A DNA stretch of 39,218 nucleotides from Cladosporium sp. IMV 00045 (Eukaryota > Ascomycota > Dothideomycetes > Cladosporiales > Cladosporiaceae), in NCBI GenBank assembly GCA_001931905.2, contig MSJI02000739.1:1-39218 (forward strand), given 5' to 3'. Below the pieces are notes generated by a model that did not search any database, had not been told where the DNA came from, and saw only the letters and a program-made list of their open reading frames with translations. The translations under genes were made by a program, and so were the position numbers. The stretch's first letter is position 1, and each line of letters begins with the position of its first letter. This document shows, in pieces, positions 1 to 8,993 of this stretch.

Positions 1-3000
1 ACGATGGGCAAGCTGCTGACGGCGCTGCCGCCCTTGCCCTTGCCCTTCTTGCCCTTGTCGTCGCCGCCGAGGCCGAAGGAAGCAAGCAGCTTGTTGATTC
101 CCAGGCCGCCGAGCAGGCCGTTGACCAGACCGCCCAGACCGAGGCCGTTGAGCAGCTGGCCGACCAGACCAAGCACGCCGGCCAGAAGGAGGCCGACGGC
201 CGCCAGGATCTGGAACAGCGGCTGGGTCATCAGACCCCACAGGGGGTTGAGCTTCTTCTTCGCGTGAGGCATGTCGTTCAGCTTCTTCTTGGCGTCGTCG
301 ATGGTCGTGACGACCGTGGTGGTGATCTCCTTCAGAGTATCCGCCAGGCGCACCTCCTCGGGGGTTGCCTCGCCGGAGCCGGCGCGACCCTTGGCCTGCG
401 CAGCGATCTTGCCGTCGGGGTCGAGGCCGCGAAGAGAGCCATTGCACTCCTGCAGAATGCGGCCACCCTCCTCGATGAGGGGCTTGACCTGGTTGACGAG
501 CTCCTCCTCGTCCAGCTCCTCCTTGGGCGTGCGGTCGGCCTTCTCCATGTGCTCCTTGATCTGCTTGCACACGGGCTGCACGCGCTCGAGGGTCTGCTGG
601 CAGATGTTGCCCATCTTCTCGGCGATCTGGCGCTCCTCCTCGCGCTTGCGCGCCTCCTCGAGCTCCTCCTCGGAGGGGCCCTCGTAGTCGTCCTCGATGT
701 TCTCGAGCAGAGTGACCTCGCCAATCTTGTTGCCGTCTTGGTCGACAACGTTTCCGTTGTCATCAATCTCCTGGCCGACGCAGTGGCCGAGGTTGCCATC
801 AGTGAGGCGTCCGACGAGGTCGCCGTTCTCATCGCGGACCTCACCCTCCTTGTTGACACGCATGCCAGACATGGGGTTGACGCGACGCTCCTTCTCCTCA
901 GGCTCCCAGCGCTCAGCGGCACCGATCTTGTTGCCGTTCTTGTCAATGATGTCACCGTCCTCTTCGACAGTGTGGCCGAGCAACTTCTGGATGTCGCCCT
1001 CGGTAACGCGACCGATGATATCGCCACCGGCAGTGGTGATAGTACCATCCTTGTTGATCTGGAGACCCTCGAAGCCAGCGAAGGGGCCCTCGGGGCTGCT
1101 ATCCTCGCCGAAGACGAGCTCGGCACGTCCGACGACATTGCCAGCGTTGTCCCAGATCTGGCCCTCACCATCGACCTTCTTGCCGACGAGAGACTTGACG
1201 TCGCCCTCAGCGATGCGGCCGATGATAGTGCCGTTGCCATCGACTGCGTTGCCAGACTTGTTGATGGTGGTGCCGGCAAGAGCGGAGAGGTCGACCTCGG
1301 GCTCTTCCTCTTCCTCCCACGGGTCAGCATGGCCCTTGACATTGCCGTATTTGTCGATGATGTCTCCATCCTCGTCAACAGCAAGGCCAACCAGACGCTT
1401 GGCGTTACCCTCAACGATCTCTCCGACGACATTGCCATCGGCATCTTCGACCTTGCCCTCCTTGACAACGCGAAGACCCTCCAGGCCAGCGAAGGGGCCC
1501 TCGGGACGAGCGACACGCTCGTTCTCGGGGATGACCTCGCAGCGACCAACGACCTTGCCGGTGTCGCCGTAGATGTATCCGTTCTCGTCGCAGCGACGGC
1601 CAGCAAGCTCTTTCACGTTGCCCTCGACGAGACGGCCGTAGGGAATGCCCTGCTCGTCGACAACGTAGCCCTGCTTGTTCAGCTCCTTGTTCTCGAGGAT
1701 GCTGTTGTCAACCTCTTCCTCCTCTTCCTCGGGCAGCGGCTCGGCGTGGCCCTTGACGTTGCCGTACTTGTCGACAATATCGCCGTCCTCGTCCACGGAG
1801 AGGCCGACCAGGCGCTTGGGGTTGCCCTCGACGATTTCGCCGACAACGTTGCCGTCCTCGTCCGCAACCTTGCCGCCCTCAATGACGCGGAGGTCCTCGA
1901 GACCAGCGAAGGGGCCTTCCGGCTTGGACTCGCGCTCCTCTTCGGGGATGAGCTCGACACGGCCGATGACCTGGCCCTGGTCGTTCCAGAGCTGGCCCTG
2001 GTTGTCCAGCTTCCTGCCGGCAACTTCCTTGGGCTTGCCCTCGACGAGGCGGGCAATGGGAGTGCCCTCGTCGCCAATGACAACACCGGCCTTGTTGACC
2101 TCCTTGCCCTGCAGGAAAGAGAGGTCAGCCTCCTCCTCCTCGGGAGCCTCTTCCTCTTCGTAACGGTCAGCGTGGCCGACAACAGAGCCCTTCTTGTCAA
2201 TGATATCGCCGTCTTCATCAACAGAGCGGCCGAGGAGCTTCTTAGCATCGCCCTCGGTGACAACGCCAACAATGTTGCCGTCCTCATCAGCGACGTAGCC
2301 ATTCTCGACGACCTTCAGGCCCTCGAGGCCAGCGAAAGGAGCCTCGTCCTCGGCCTCCTCCTGGGGAACAGTCTGGGCACGGCCGATGACCTTGCCCTTG
2401 TTGTCCCAGAACTGGCCCTCAGCGTCGGAGGTGATGCCAGCCTTGGAAAGCTTCTTGGCGTCACCCTCAACAAGCTCACCGACCACAGTTCCGTTGGAGT
2501 CGAGGAGCTTGCCGGCCTTGTTGACAGCGAGGCCATCGAGGATGGAAAGAGGGGGAAGGCCATCGCCCTCCTCCTCTTCCTCTTCTTGCTCCTCTTCGCC
2601 CTCGCCCTCGCCCTCGCCTTCGCCCTCCTCGGGGGCCTCTTCTTCCTCCTCTTCCTGGCCTTCCTGAGGAAGAACGCGGACCTTGCCAATAACGGTCTTG
2701 CCGTCCTTGTCAAGAACCTCGCCCTTGTCGTTGACCTTCTTGCCGGCACACTGAGCGCCATCGCCCTCAATGAGCTCGCCAATAGGCTCGCCGTCCTCGT
2801 TCAGGATTTGGCCCTTCTTGTTGACCTTCAGGCCTTCAAGAGTCTCAAGACCAGGGAGGTCGTCCTGGGGCAGCTCACCGAGCTCCTCGAGAAGCTCCTT
2901 GGTGGCGGTCTCGGCGGCCTCACCCTCAGTGATGCCAACCTTGCCAATGACAGTCTTGCCGTCCTTGTCAAGAACCTCGCCCTTCTCGTTGATCTTCTTG

Positions 3001-4895
3001 CCGGCGCACTTGGCAGGGTCGCCCTCAATGAGCTGGCCAATCTCCTCACCATCGTCATCGAAGACCTTGCCCTTCTTGTTGACCTTGCGGTCGCCAAGAA
3101 TGCGGACGTCGTAGGTGGGAGCGAGCTTGCCGAGCTTCTCAGCAGCGCCCTCAGCCAGCTCGGTGGCGCCGAGAACGTTTCCGTCCTCGTCGACAACCTG
3201 GCCCTCCTCGTTGATGTTGAGGGTGGCGGGGTCGATCTCGCCGTCAGCGATCTTCTGGCGGATCTCGTCGTCCTGGATCTGGCCAAGGACGTCACCGTCA
3301 GAGCCGACGATTTCGCCAGCGTCGTTGAGCTCCTTGCCCTCGAGAGCCTCGATGCCGGGCAGCTCATCTTCGATGCCCTCAGCCTGGTCCTGAACGTCGT
3401 CGGCCTGCTCCTGAGCGCCATCGACAGCACCCTCGGCGGCATCCTGGGCACCACCAAGCGCGTCACCGGCCTGGGTCTCAGCGCCCTCGGCAGCGTCGGT
3501 GGCGGCGCTAGCGGGGGCGTAAAGGCCTTGCTCGACGAGGTCTGCAGCATCCTCGTGAATGTCCGCGTAACCAACGACGTTTCCGTCGTCGTCGATGAAC
3601 TCGCCCTGGGCGTTGAGGGTGGCGTTCTTGAGCTCAGAGGGGTCGCCCTCAGTGACCTTTCCGATCGTGTTGCCATCGGAGTCGTAGATCAGACCGTCGA
3701 CCTGGCAGGTCAGGCCCTCAAGAATGGAAAGACTGGGGAGGTTATCATCCTCCTCCTCCTCGCCTTCCTCCTCGTCACCCTCCTCATCCTCGTCGTCGAG
3801 GTACTCATCGGCGCCCTCGGGGAGCTCCTGGCCCTCCTCACGGGCCTGCTTGATCTGCCTCTTGATCTCATCAGGGAGGAGCTCAACACGGCCAACGAGG
3901 TCACCATCGTCATCAAGGATTTCACCATTGTCGCCAATGGGGTAGCCCTCGAGGTCTTCGGCGTCACCCTCAGCAAGCTTGCCGATGGGGTTACCCTGAG
4001 AGTCGTTAATGTTGCCGTCAGGAGCGACTTCAAGACCCTTAAGAACGTTCAGGTCACCAAGAGAGGTAGCACCCTCGGCCTGGTCCTGAGCGTCTTCAGC
4101 GGTGTCTTCAGCCTGGTCCTGGGCATCCTCGGCGGTGTCTTCGGCCTGAGCCTTAGCGTCGTCGACCTGGTCTTCAGCACCTTCAGCCGCCTCGCCGGCC
4201 TCATCAGTTGCCTCGCCGGCAACCTTCTGGCCCTCCTCGGTGGCGCCTTCTGCGGTCTCCTCAGCGCCCTGCTTGGCGTCTTGAGCAGCCTTCTTGGGGT
4301 CCTGGTTGCCAGCAAGACCGGAAGCCTTGCCCGCAAGACCCTTGGCACCGCTGAGCAGCTGGCCACCCTCCTGGCCTTCCTGCTCCTCGGTGTCGTCTTG
4401 GGTGTCGTCCTGAGTTTCGTCGGCTGACTCACCGACCTGGCCAGCCTTCTCGGTGGCATCGTCAGCAACGTCCTCGCCTTCGTCCTCAGCGTCGTCCGCG
4501 GCACCCTTGGCTTTCTGGGTGGCGCCCTCGACGGCATCGTCGTTGTCGTCGTTGTCATCGTCGTCGTCCTGAACGGGCTCAGGAGCGGCCTGCTCGAGGC
4601 CTTCCTTACCCTGCTCGCCGGCCTGGGAGACCTTGCTCATGAGGCCCTCGCCCTCGCCGTCGTCGCTCTCGTCGTCCTTGAGCTCGACGTTCTTCTGGGC
4701 TTGCTCGGGGGCCTCCTGGGCCTTCTCGCCGACATCCGAAGCACTGGGCTTAGGAGCGGCCTTGGAAGCGGACTGAGCACCCTTGGCTGCGGACTGGCCG
4801 AGCTTCTGAGGGGTGTTTCCGGGCTTCCTTCCGAGCTTGGTGGGAGTCTTGGGGGCAGAAGCCTGCTGTCTGCCGGCCGCGGGAGAGGGAGCCAT
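1..4895 (-). CDS. Giant acidic DUF3659-repeat (LEA-like) protein, 3' end outside window
   Basis: An uninterrupted minus-strand frame runs from ATG at 4895-4893 to the window edge (1631 codons seen, no stop, no intron needed). The start sits in a CA-rich leader typical of expressed fungal genes. Residues 1 to about 279 are Ala/Glu/Asp/Gln-rich low complexity resembling LEA proteins. Residues about 279-1400 hold about 14 modules of roughly 60 residues with cores such as DEDGDIIDKYGNVKGHA and NVVGEIVEGNPKRLVG, the pattern I know as DUF3659. A charged helical region follows, then about residues 1550-1605 a Leu/Gly-rich hydrophobic stretch (QPLFQILAAVGLLLAGVLG) and a Lys/Gly tail. This C-terminal part resembles the domain I recall as DUF6987 in Aspergillus and other 'LEA domain' proteins. 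The function of the family is unknown to me. The hydrophobic segment suggests membrane contact and the acidic repeats a disordered or ion-binding role; both are inference. The gene is confident, its role is not. Confidence 0.93.
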   Translation of the reverse strand, partial: MAPSPAAGRQQASAPKTPTKLGRKPGNTPQKLGQSAAKGAQSASKAAPKPSASDVGEKAQEAPEQAQKNVELKDDESDDGEGEGLMSKVSQAGEQGKEGLEQAAPEPVQDDDDDNDDNDDAVEGATQKAKGAADDAEDEGEDVADDATEKAGQVGESADETQDDTQDDTEEQEGQEGGQLLSGAKGLAGKASGLAGNQDPKKAAQDAKQGAEETAEGATEEGQKVAGEATDEAGEAAEGAEDQVDDAKAQAEDTAEDAQDQAEDTAEDAQDQAEGATSLGDLNVLKGLEVAPDGNINDSQGNPIGKLAEGDAEDLEGYPIGDNGEILDDDGDLVGRVELLPDEIKRQIKQAREEGQELPEGADEYLDDEDEEGDEEEGEEEEDDNLPSLSILEGLTCQVDGLIYDSDGNTIGKVTEGDPSELKNATLNAQGEFIDDDGNVVGYADIHEDAADLVEQGLYAPASAATDAAEGAETQAGDALGGAQDAAEGAVDGAQEQADDVQDQAEGIEDELPGIEALEGKELNDAGEIVGSDGDVLGQIQDDEIRQKIADGEIDPATLNINEEGQVVDEDGNVLGATELAEGAAEKLGKLAPTYDVRILGDRKVNKKGKVFDDDGEEIGQLIEGDPAKCAGKKINEKGEVLDKDGKTVIGKVGITEGEAAETATKELLEELGELPQDDLPGLETLEGLKVNKKGQILNEDGEPIGELIEGDGAQCAGKKVNDKGEVLDKDGKTVIGKVRVLPQEGQEEEEEEAPEEGEGEGEGEGEEEQEEEEEEGDGLPPLSILDGLAVNKAGKLLDSNGTVVGELVEGDAKKLSKAGITSDAEGQFWDNKGKVIGRAQTVPQEEAEDEAPFAGLEGLKVVENGYVADEDGNIVGVVTEGDAKKLLGRSVDEDGDIIDKKGSVVGHADRYEEEEAPEEEEADLSFLQGKEVNKAGVVIGDEGTPIARLVEGKPKEVAGRKLDNQGQLWNDQGQVIGRVELIPEEERESKPEGPFAGLEDLRVIEGGKVADEDGNVVGEIVEGNPKRLVGLSVDEDGDIVDKYGNVKGHAEPLPEEEEEEVDNSILENKELNKQGYVVDEQGIPYGRLVEGNVKELAGRRCDENGYIYGDTGKVVGRCEVIPENERVARPEGPFAGLEGLRVVKEGKVEDADGNVVGEIVEGNAKRLVGLAVDEDGDIIDKYGNVKGHADPWEEEEEPEVDLSALAGTTINKSGNAVDGNGTIIGRIAEGDVKSLVGKKVDGEGQIWDNAGNVVGRAELVFGEDSSPEGPFAGFEGLQINKDGTITTAGGDIIGRVTEGDIQKLLGHTVEEDGDIIDKNGNKIGAAERWEPEEKERRVNPMSGMRVNKEGEVRDENGDLVGRLTDGNLGHCVGQEIDDNGNVVDQDGNKIGEVTLLENIEDDYEGPSEEELEEARKREEERQIAEKMGNICQQTLERVQPVCKQIKEHMEKADRTPKEELDEEELVNQVKPLIEEGGRILQECNGSLRGLDPDGKIAAQAKGRAGSGEATPEEVRLADTLKEITTTVVTTIDDAKKKLNDMPHAKKKLNPLWGLMTQPLFQILAAVGLLLAGVLGLVGQLLNGLGLGGLVNGLLGGLGINKLLASFGLGGDDKGKKGKGKGGSAVSSLPI
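697..4060 (-). repeat. Tandem protein-coding DUF3659 module array
   Basis: About 14 diverged modules of roughly 180 nt lie head to tail inside the large minus-strand gene. In the C-terminal half they alternate between two types. One type begins AGLEGL and ends DEDGDIIDKxGNxxGHA; the other begins SxLxGxxxNKxG and ends with W/Y-x-x-x-G-x-V-x-GRxE. The higher-order unit is therefore about 125 residues (about 375 nt). Acidic poly-Glu linkers separate many units, the longest around 2570-2670. Confidence 0.8.
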
Positions 4896-5972
4896 TGTGT
4901 TAGAGTTGCGTGTTGTTTTGTTTGATGAAGTCTTAGATGAAGATCCCCGGCTTGTTACTGGGGATGATTTCCTGTCGGGAGTTGGAGGAAACGAGTAATA
5001 GGCGTATTGACTCGAGTTATTGGTGGTGGGCATGCACAACCAGATGAATTAACTAGAAGGATAAAGTCGTAAGAGTCGTACCGTGATAGTCGTACAATGT
5101 TCGTGTAATTGGTTGGGGAGATGGGAGTAGGGAGTAATGGGAGGAAGTAATAGTCGTTCCTTTGGGAGAGGAAGGTAGTAGCTAATGGGAGAAAAAGCTG
5201 GATGTAGGGAAGGAAAAGCAAATGTGGCTGCAACTTTTCTGATATAGCTGGCAGCTCGACCACCTCCTCAGGGTGGCACAGGGCATGGGCATGACGGCCG
5301 GGGGCCAGTTTGGCCTGGCATCGACAGAATCCATCGAAATCGCGACATGACGTCGCCAGAGGCACGCTGTACGCGGCTGCGAATGCAGGATGACAGGGAT
5401 GCGAGCATGTCTAGCTAACGCCTCGAAGAGGAGCAGGTGAATGGCGCCACATGCGAGAGGTCTGGCCGTGTGGACGAGGCCGCCGATCGCAGCCACTAGG
5501 CCTCGTAGAGTTGCCGCCGGTTGGTCGGCAGGTTTGGAGTAGAATCGCGAGGTGGTGCAACGCAAGCATTGTGACGGCATGCTTTGGCGAACCTGCTCTG
5601 TGCGCCGTGGTGAGAAGTCGCTGAGCGATAACCATGGCATGCGTGGATCGTGGATACAAGATTTGTCTCGCTCGATTCAGCCTGGGGGGTACGTCATGCT
5701 GAGGTGACCAGAAAACGTCTGTGAAGTTGGGGAAACGTCCGGAGTAGAGAGCGAGGTAGGTCATGATTTTTTTCTGGCTTGATGGAAGACCTTATCACTA
5801 TCCATGTGCTGTGTTTTGCCTTTGTATGTGGTAAGCTACGGAATTGAGCCACGACTGGATGAGGCTGGCGTTGTGGTGATAGCTCTCGTGAAGCTCTGTG
5901 TGCTGCTGCGCCCATCGCCTACAAGCAAGCACGGCAGAGAGCTATCCAGCAGAAGCAACTGCTCGTACTACT

Positions 5973-6009
<37 letters not shown>
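5973..6009. repeat. (TAC)12 microsatellite
   Basis: A perfect run of the trinucleotide TAC covers 37 bases (12 copies plus one T), preceded by an interrupted copy (GTACTACT). It lies outside any gene I can support. It would encode poly-Tyr or poly-Leu on the plus strand and poly-Ser on the minus strand, which explains short spurious frames around it. Confidence 0.97.
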
Positions 6010-8260
6010 GTAGCACCTCCTCACGGCCAGCCACTTCGATCGCGATGGCTCAGCTCTGGCCGCCATCATCGTCGATCTCAACGCATCCACAGGCGGCTGA
6101 ACACCTGCCACAGTTTTCATGTGCCACCTCCTGTATCGCAATCGCAACTGGACAGGCGCGCGACAGCTGCAATGGCGATCTAGCTGCGACGTAGGGAGGA
6201 CATGGTGCATGTTCCGTATATGCAGCTACAAGCATTTATCATCTTGTGCGTGTGACTATGACAGTAGTGGTAGATCTCAAAGTGTGTGGGGGCAAAATAT
6301 ATTCGACCGGTTTCTCATGTTTCACGGCGAATGCGACCGGTCGTTATTATCAAAAGCATGTAGCATGCATGTCTCTCAGCGCGCCATGCTTTTTGCGCTG
6401 CTGAGAAACTGACAAGCAATTCTATCGCTGCGTGGCTCGATGCGCATTGGTCTTTCTTCGCCTGATTCGAGCGAACGTTGCGTATCGTCTTACCGTAAAA
6501 TCCAATCGAATAATCTCAACGGATCATCAGAGAACGTGCTTCGAGTGTTTCTAACGTTGGCGTCCTGACTAGAGACATTCCGGCGTGCTGGAAATCTGGC
6601 AGATCCCCTTGGTCACATCATTGGCAACAGAGCTACTGTACGATATTGTGGAAGTGGTCCACTGCGCATGTATCTATACATGCTGTTTCTCGATCACACC
6701 CCGTGCTATCCGCGCGATTGGTTTTCTCTGGACCGCTCCGCCAGAATAGTGTCAGCGACTTACAGTAGGCGCATACGACAAATCCACCAGTAGGGGACCG
6801 AAGTCCGTCGCACATCACAATGCACATTCCATTTCCAGCGCAATTCCCCGGTAAAAAGTGGCTGTACTGTGGAGGTGCGGCAGTCATATCCGACGCCCAC
6901 CTCCCGCGCAGGCACGCAAGATGTGACATATGGTGACGCTCGTGTGGCATGTCTGTACTTTATTCTGGAGAACATGACGCGCTGCCTGCAGAATTGACAT
7001 GCTCATCCACAGCGGGGCCCACGGGGCCCGGGTCGGGTTGTCTTGTACCTGCAGCGACTCACACAAGGGTTATCCCTCGACATAGCCGAACGACTGGAGC
7101 TCGCGAGAAATTTTTGATTCTCGTGCCTGGCAAGCCTTACTGTGGCGTCGGGACCAATGTGGAAAAGTTTTCGATTTGTTTCGAAACGCGGTCGCGAGCG
7201 AATAACGCAGGCATTCGTGTATGCGACATGCATGCACACCGGCGAATCGGGATGACACCTGCCTGTCCTCTTGGCCATAGGCGTCAGAGTTGGATAGACT
7301 CCAGGTATGAGGTCAACAGCGCCCAGCATTGTGATGTGTCCTCAAAGTTTCTACAGTACTTTCGACCCCTGATGCCATCGATGCCATTGGCGACTCGCAG
7401 GGTCGAGGGAAATGCTTCCCGCGGTAGAAAGTCGTGCCCTGGTGACGTCGTGTTTGTTGCCGGGTTTCCTAAGAGCCCTACGTTTAGTCTGATTGTCGGT
7501 TTGAGTGTCTGGTAGCAATTAACATCGATATGAGCGCTCAAGACCAGACATGTTGAATTCCCTATTGCAAGACGTGAGGTCAGCATAAGATTCCGCACTG
7601 GCCGTTTGTCGACATTTGGAAGCGTGCGCGTGCGTGGGAAGCCGCGGAGCCCTCGTGGCTTCCTGATCCAAACACAGAAAGCAAGCACTTTCTTAGCACG
7701 AAGCCTTGCAGAAGAAGCTCCGGTCAAGCCAACACGCGCGACTTGCATGATCGATCCAAAGAGACAGACTGGGCTATACCTATGGTCTGCACTTCGGTCC
7801 CAAAATTTATGGACTAATAAGCTTGTTTTCGACAAACGGCGGCCATACCGAACATCGGCTAACCGAGGTGAAGATGTTGTGCCCCCTCCGGCACCAGAAG
7901 CCGAACCATGGGCACGCTATGGTCGACGCATACTGGCATAACGGTGGCCCTGTCGATCGAAGGGAAATCAATACTTCATGGCCTAAAGCTCAAAGCAGAC
8001 ATCTAGGATTAATAATAACAAGAATTGCCTATGAACAACGTAGCGATCGATATACACCTTCGCAATGTGCGCATCGTTGATTGTCTGGACTTCTCAAGCA
8101 ACGCTCTCCAATGGCAAGCCATTTTACCAGCTACGTCCGATGCATTCACTTATTCTGATGACTCAAAAGCTTTTACATGCATAATTATGGTCAATAATAC
8201 AAGACGGCCTCTTTTTGCTGTTTTACACACAAATGATGAAGAAACAATTTTATGATCTGT

Positions 8261-8278
8261 AGCCCCAACCCTAACCCT
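8261..8278 (-). promoter_or_regulatory. Telomere-like box (interstitial TTAGGG repeats)
   Basis: The bases AGCCCCAACCCTAACCCT carry two CCCTAA-type units, the complement of the common fungal telomere repeat TTAGGG. The same 18 bases occur in opposite orientation at 31495-31512. In fungi and plants such teloboxes are known as promoter elements bound by Myb-type telomere-repeat proteins. Here no gene is recognised directly downstream in either direction, so its role is open. Confidence 0.6.
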
Positions 8279-8993
8279 GCTACGCAACTTTTCGCCCACT
8301 GTTTTGCAACAGCAAACGCAGTCTTGGCGATTCGGATATATTGACTGACCGATTATATGATTGAGTAACAGGAGCTTGGTCAATCGATATATTCGTTCGC
8401 TTTGAGCATGCTTGGTGAGTGGTCGATTGGTCAAGGATCAGTCAATGACACTTCAATCAAGCACGTTAAATCTACGCCTAGGATATTAAGTCGTTCGTCA
8501 CAGACTGGTGATGCAACATATCAACTGAGCCCAGGTTTGTTTCGTTGTTGGCGGGACATTAAACTGCGAATGCCTTATCGATCGATCAATCGCCTTGCAT
8601 CAGATCGATCAACGAATGTCAACCACCCAGGTAAGGCATTCAACTGATCTCACCGGCTAGACAAACCACCACCGAGAAACAAGCTCGACTTGACCATAGG
8701 AGACAAAACCAACGAACAGTATATTTAACACTCCACCCACTGGAATTCACCAAAGAGAGGTAGGAGCGTCTCATCTCATCGTTTCATTCTCAAGTCATGT
8801 TTCATCTCTCATGACATCGTGTACATGCACAAAGCCCTCAAGCTCCCCTCCCCATTAGCAATCTGGCAAAAACGTCAAGGGCTCGCTGAATAGGTATCAT
8901 CTGCCTCCAAAAAGGAGAAAAGCAGCCGCAAGCAAAGGGACTCCGCTCAGAAATAGAATCACGACAAGAAAAACCCACGCTCCTCTCACCGAA

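Larger units (their letters stand above)
4896..8993. other. 4.1-kb gene-poor interval
   Basis: No recognisable gene. The first part (4896 to about 5050) is the leader and promoter side of the DUF3659-repeat gene. The longest open frames (6949-7515 plus, 188 codons; 7284-7835 minus, 183 codons) overlap each other, have Cys/Arg/Ser-rich shadow-like composition and match no family I know. A (TAC)n microsatellite and a telomere-like box lie inside. Around 8320-8620 there is a cluster of TTGGTCAA, TCAGTCAA and GATCGATCAA words in both orientations. About 8640-8993 is the likely 3' UTR of the IQ-motif gene. The interval is far larger than the 100-700 bp between most genes here, so an unrecognised lineage-specific gene or non-coding RNA is possible. 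Confidence 0.6.

Noticed and set aside
332..1606. 424-residue Arg/Ser-rich minus-strand frame (also 1679-2302, 2315-2782, 2828-3676, 4049-4558)
   Set aside because: These are the out-of-phase frame of the same minus-strand gene, showing frame-shifted versions of its repeats.
264..4427. 1,387-residue Leu/Val/Asp-rich plus-strand protein
   Set aside because: It is the codon-aligned antisense of the DUF3659-repeat gene; composition and repeat pattern are fully explained by the minus-strand protein.
6949..7515. 188-codon plus-strand frame
   Set aside because: It overlaps an opposite-strand frame of similar length, has no domain or repeat signature, and has Cys/Arg/Ser-rich shadow composition.
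7284..7835. 183-codon minus-strand frame
   Set aside because: No recognisable family, no supporting introns or leader; it conflicts with the plus-strand frame.
8320..8620. Possible inverted-repeat mobile element from TTGGTCAA/TCAGTCAA words
   Set aside because: Matching arms are only about 8 bases, irregularly spaced, with no target-site duplication or transposase.
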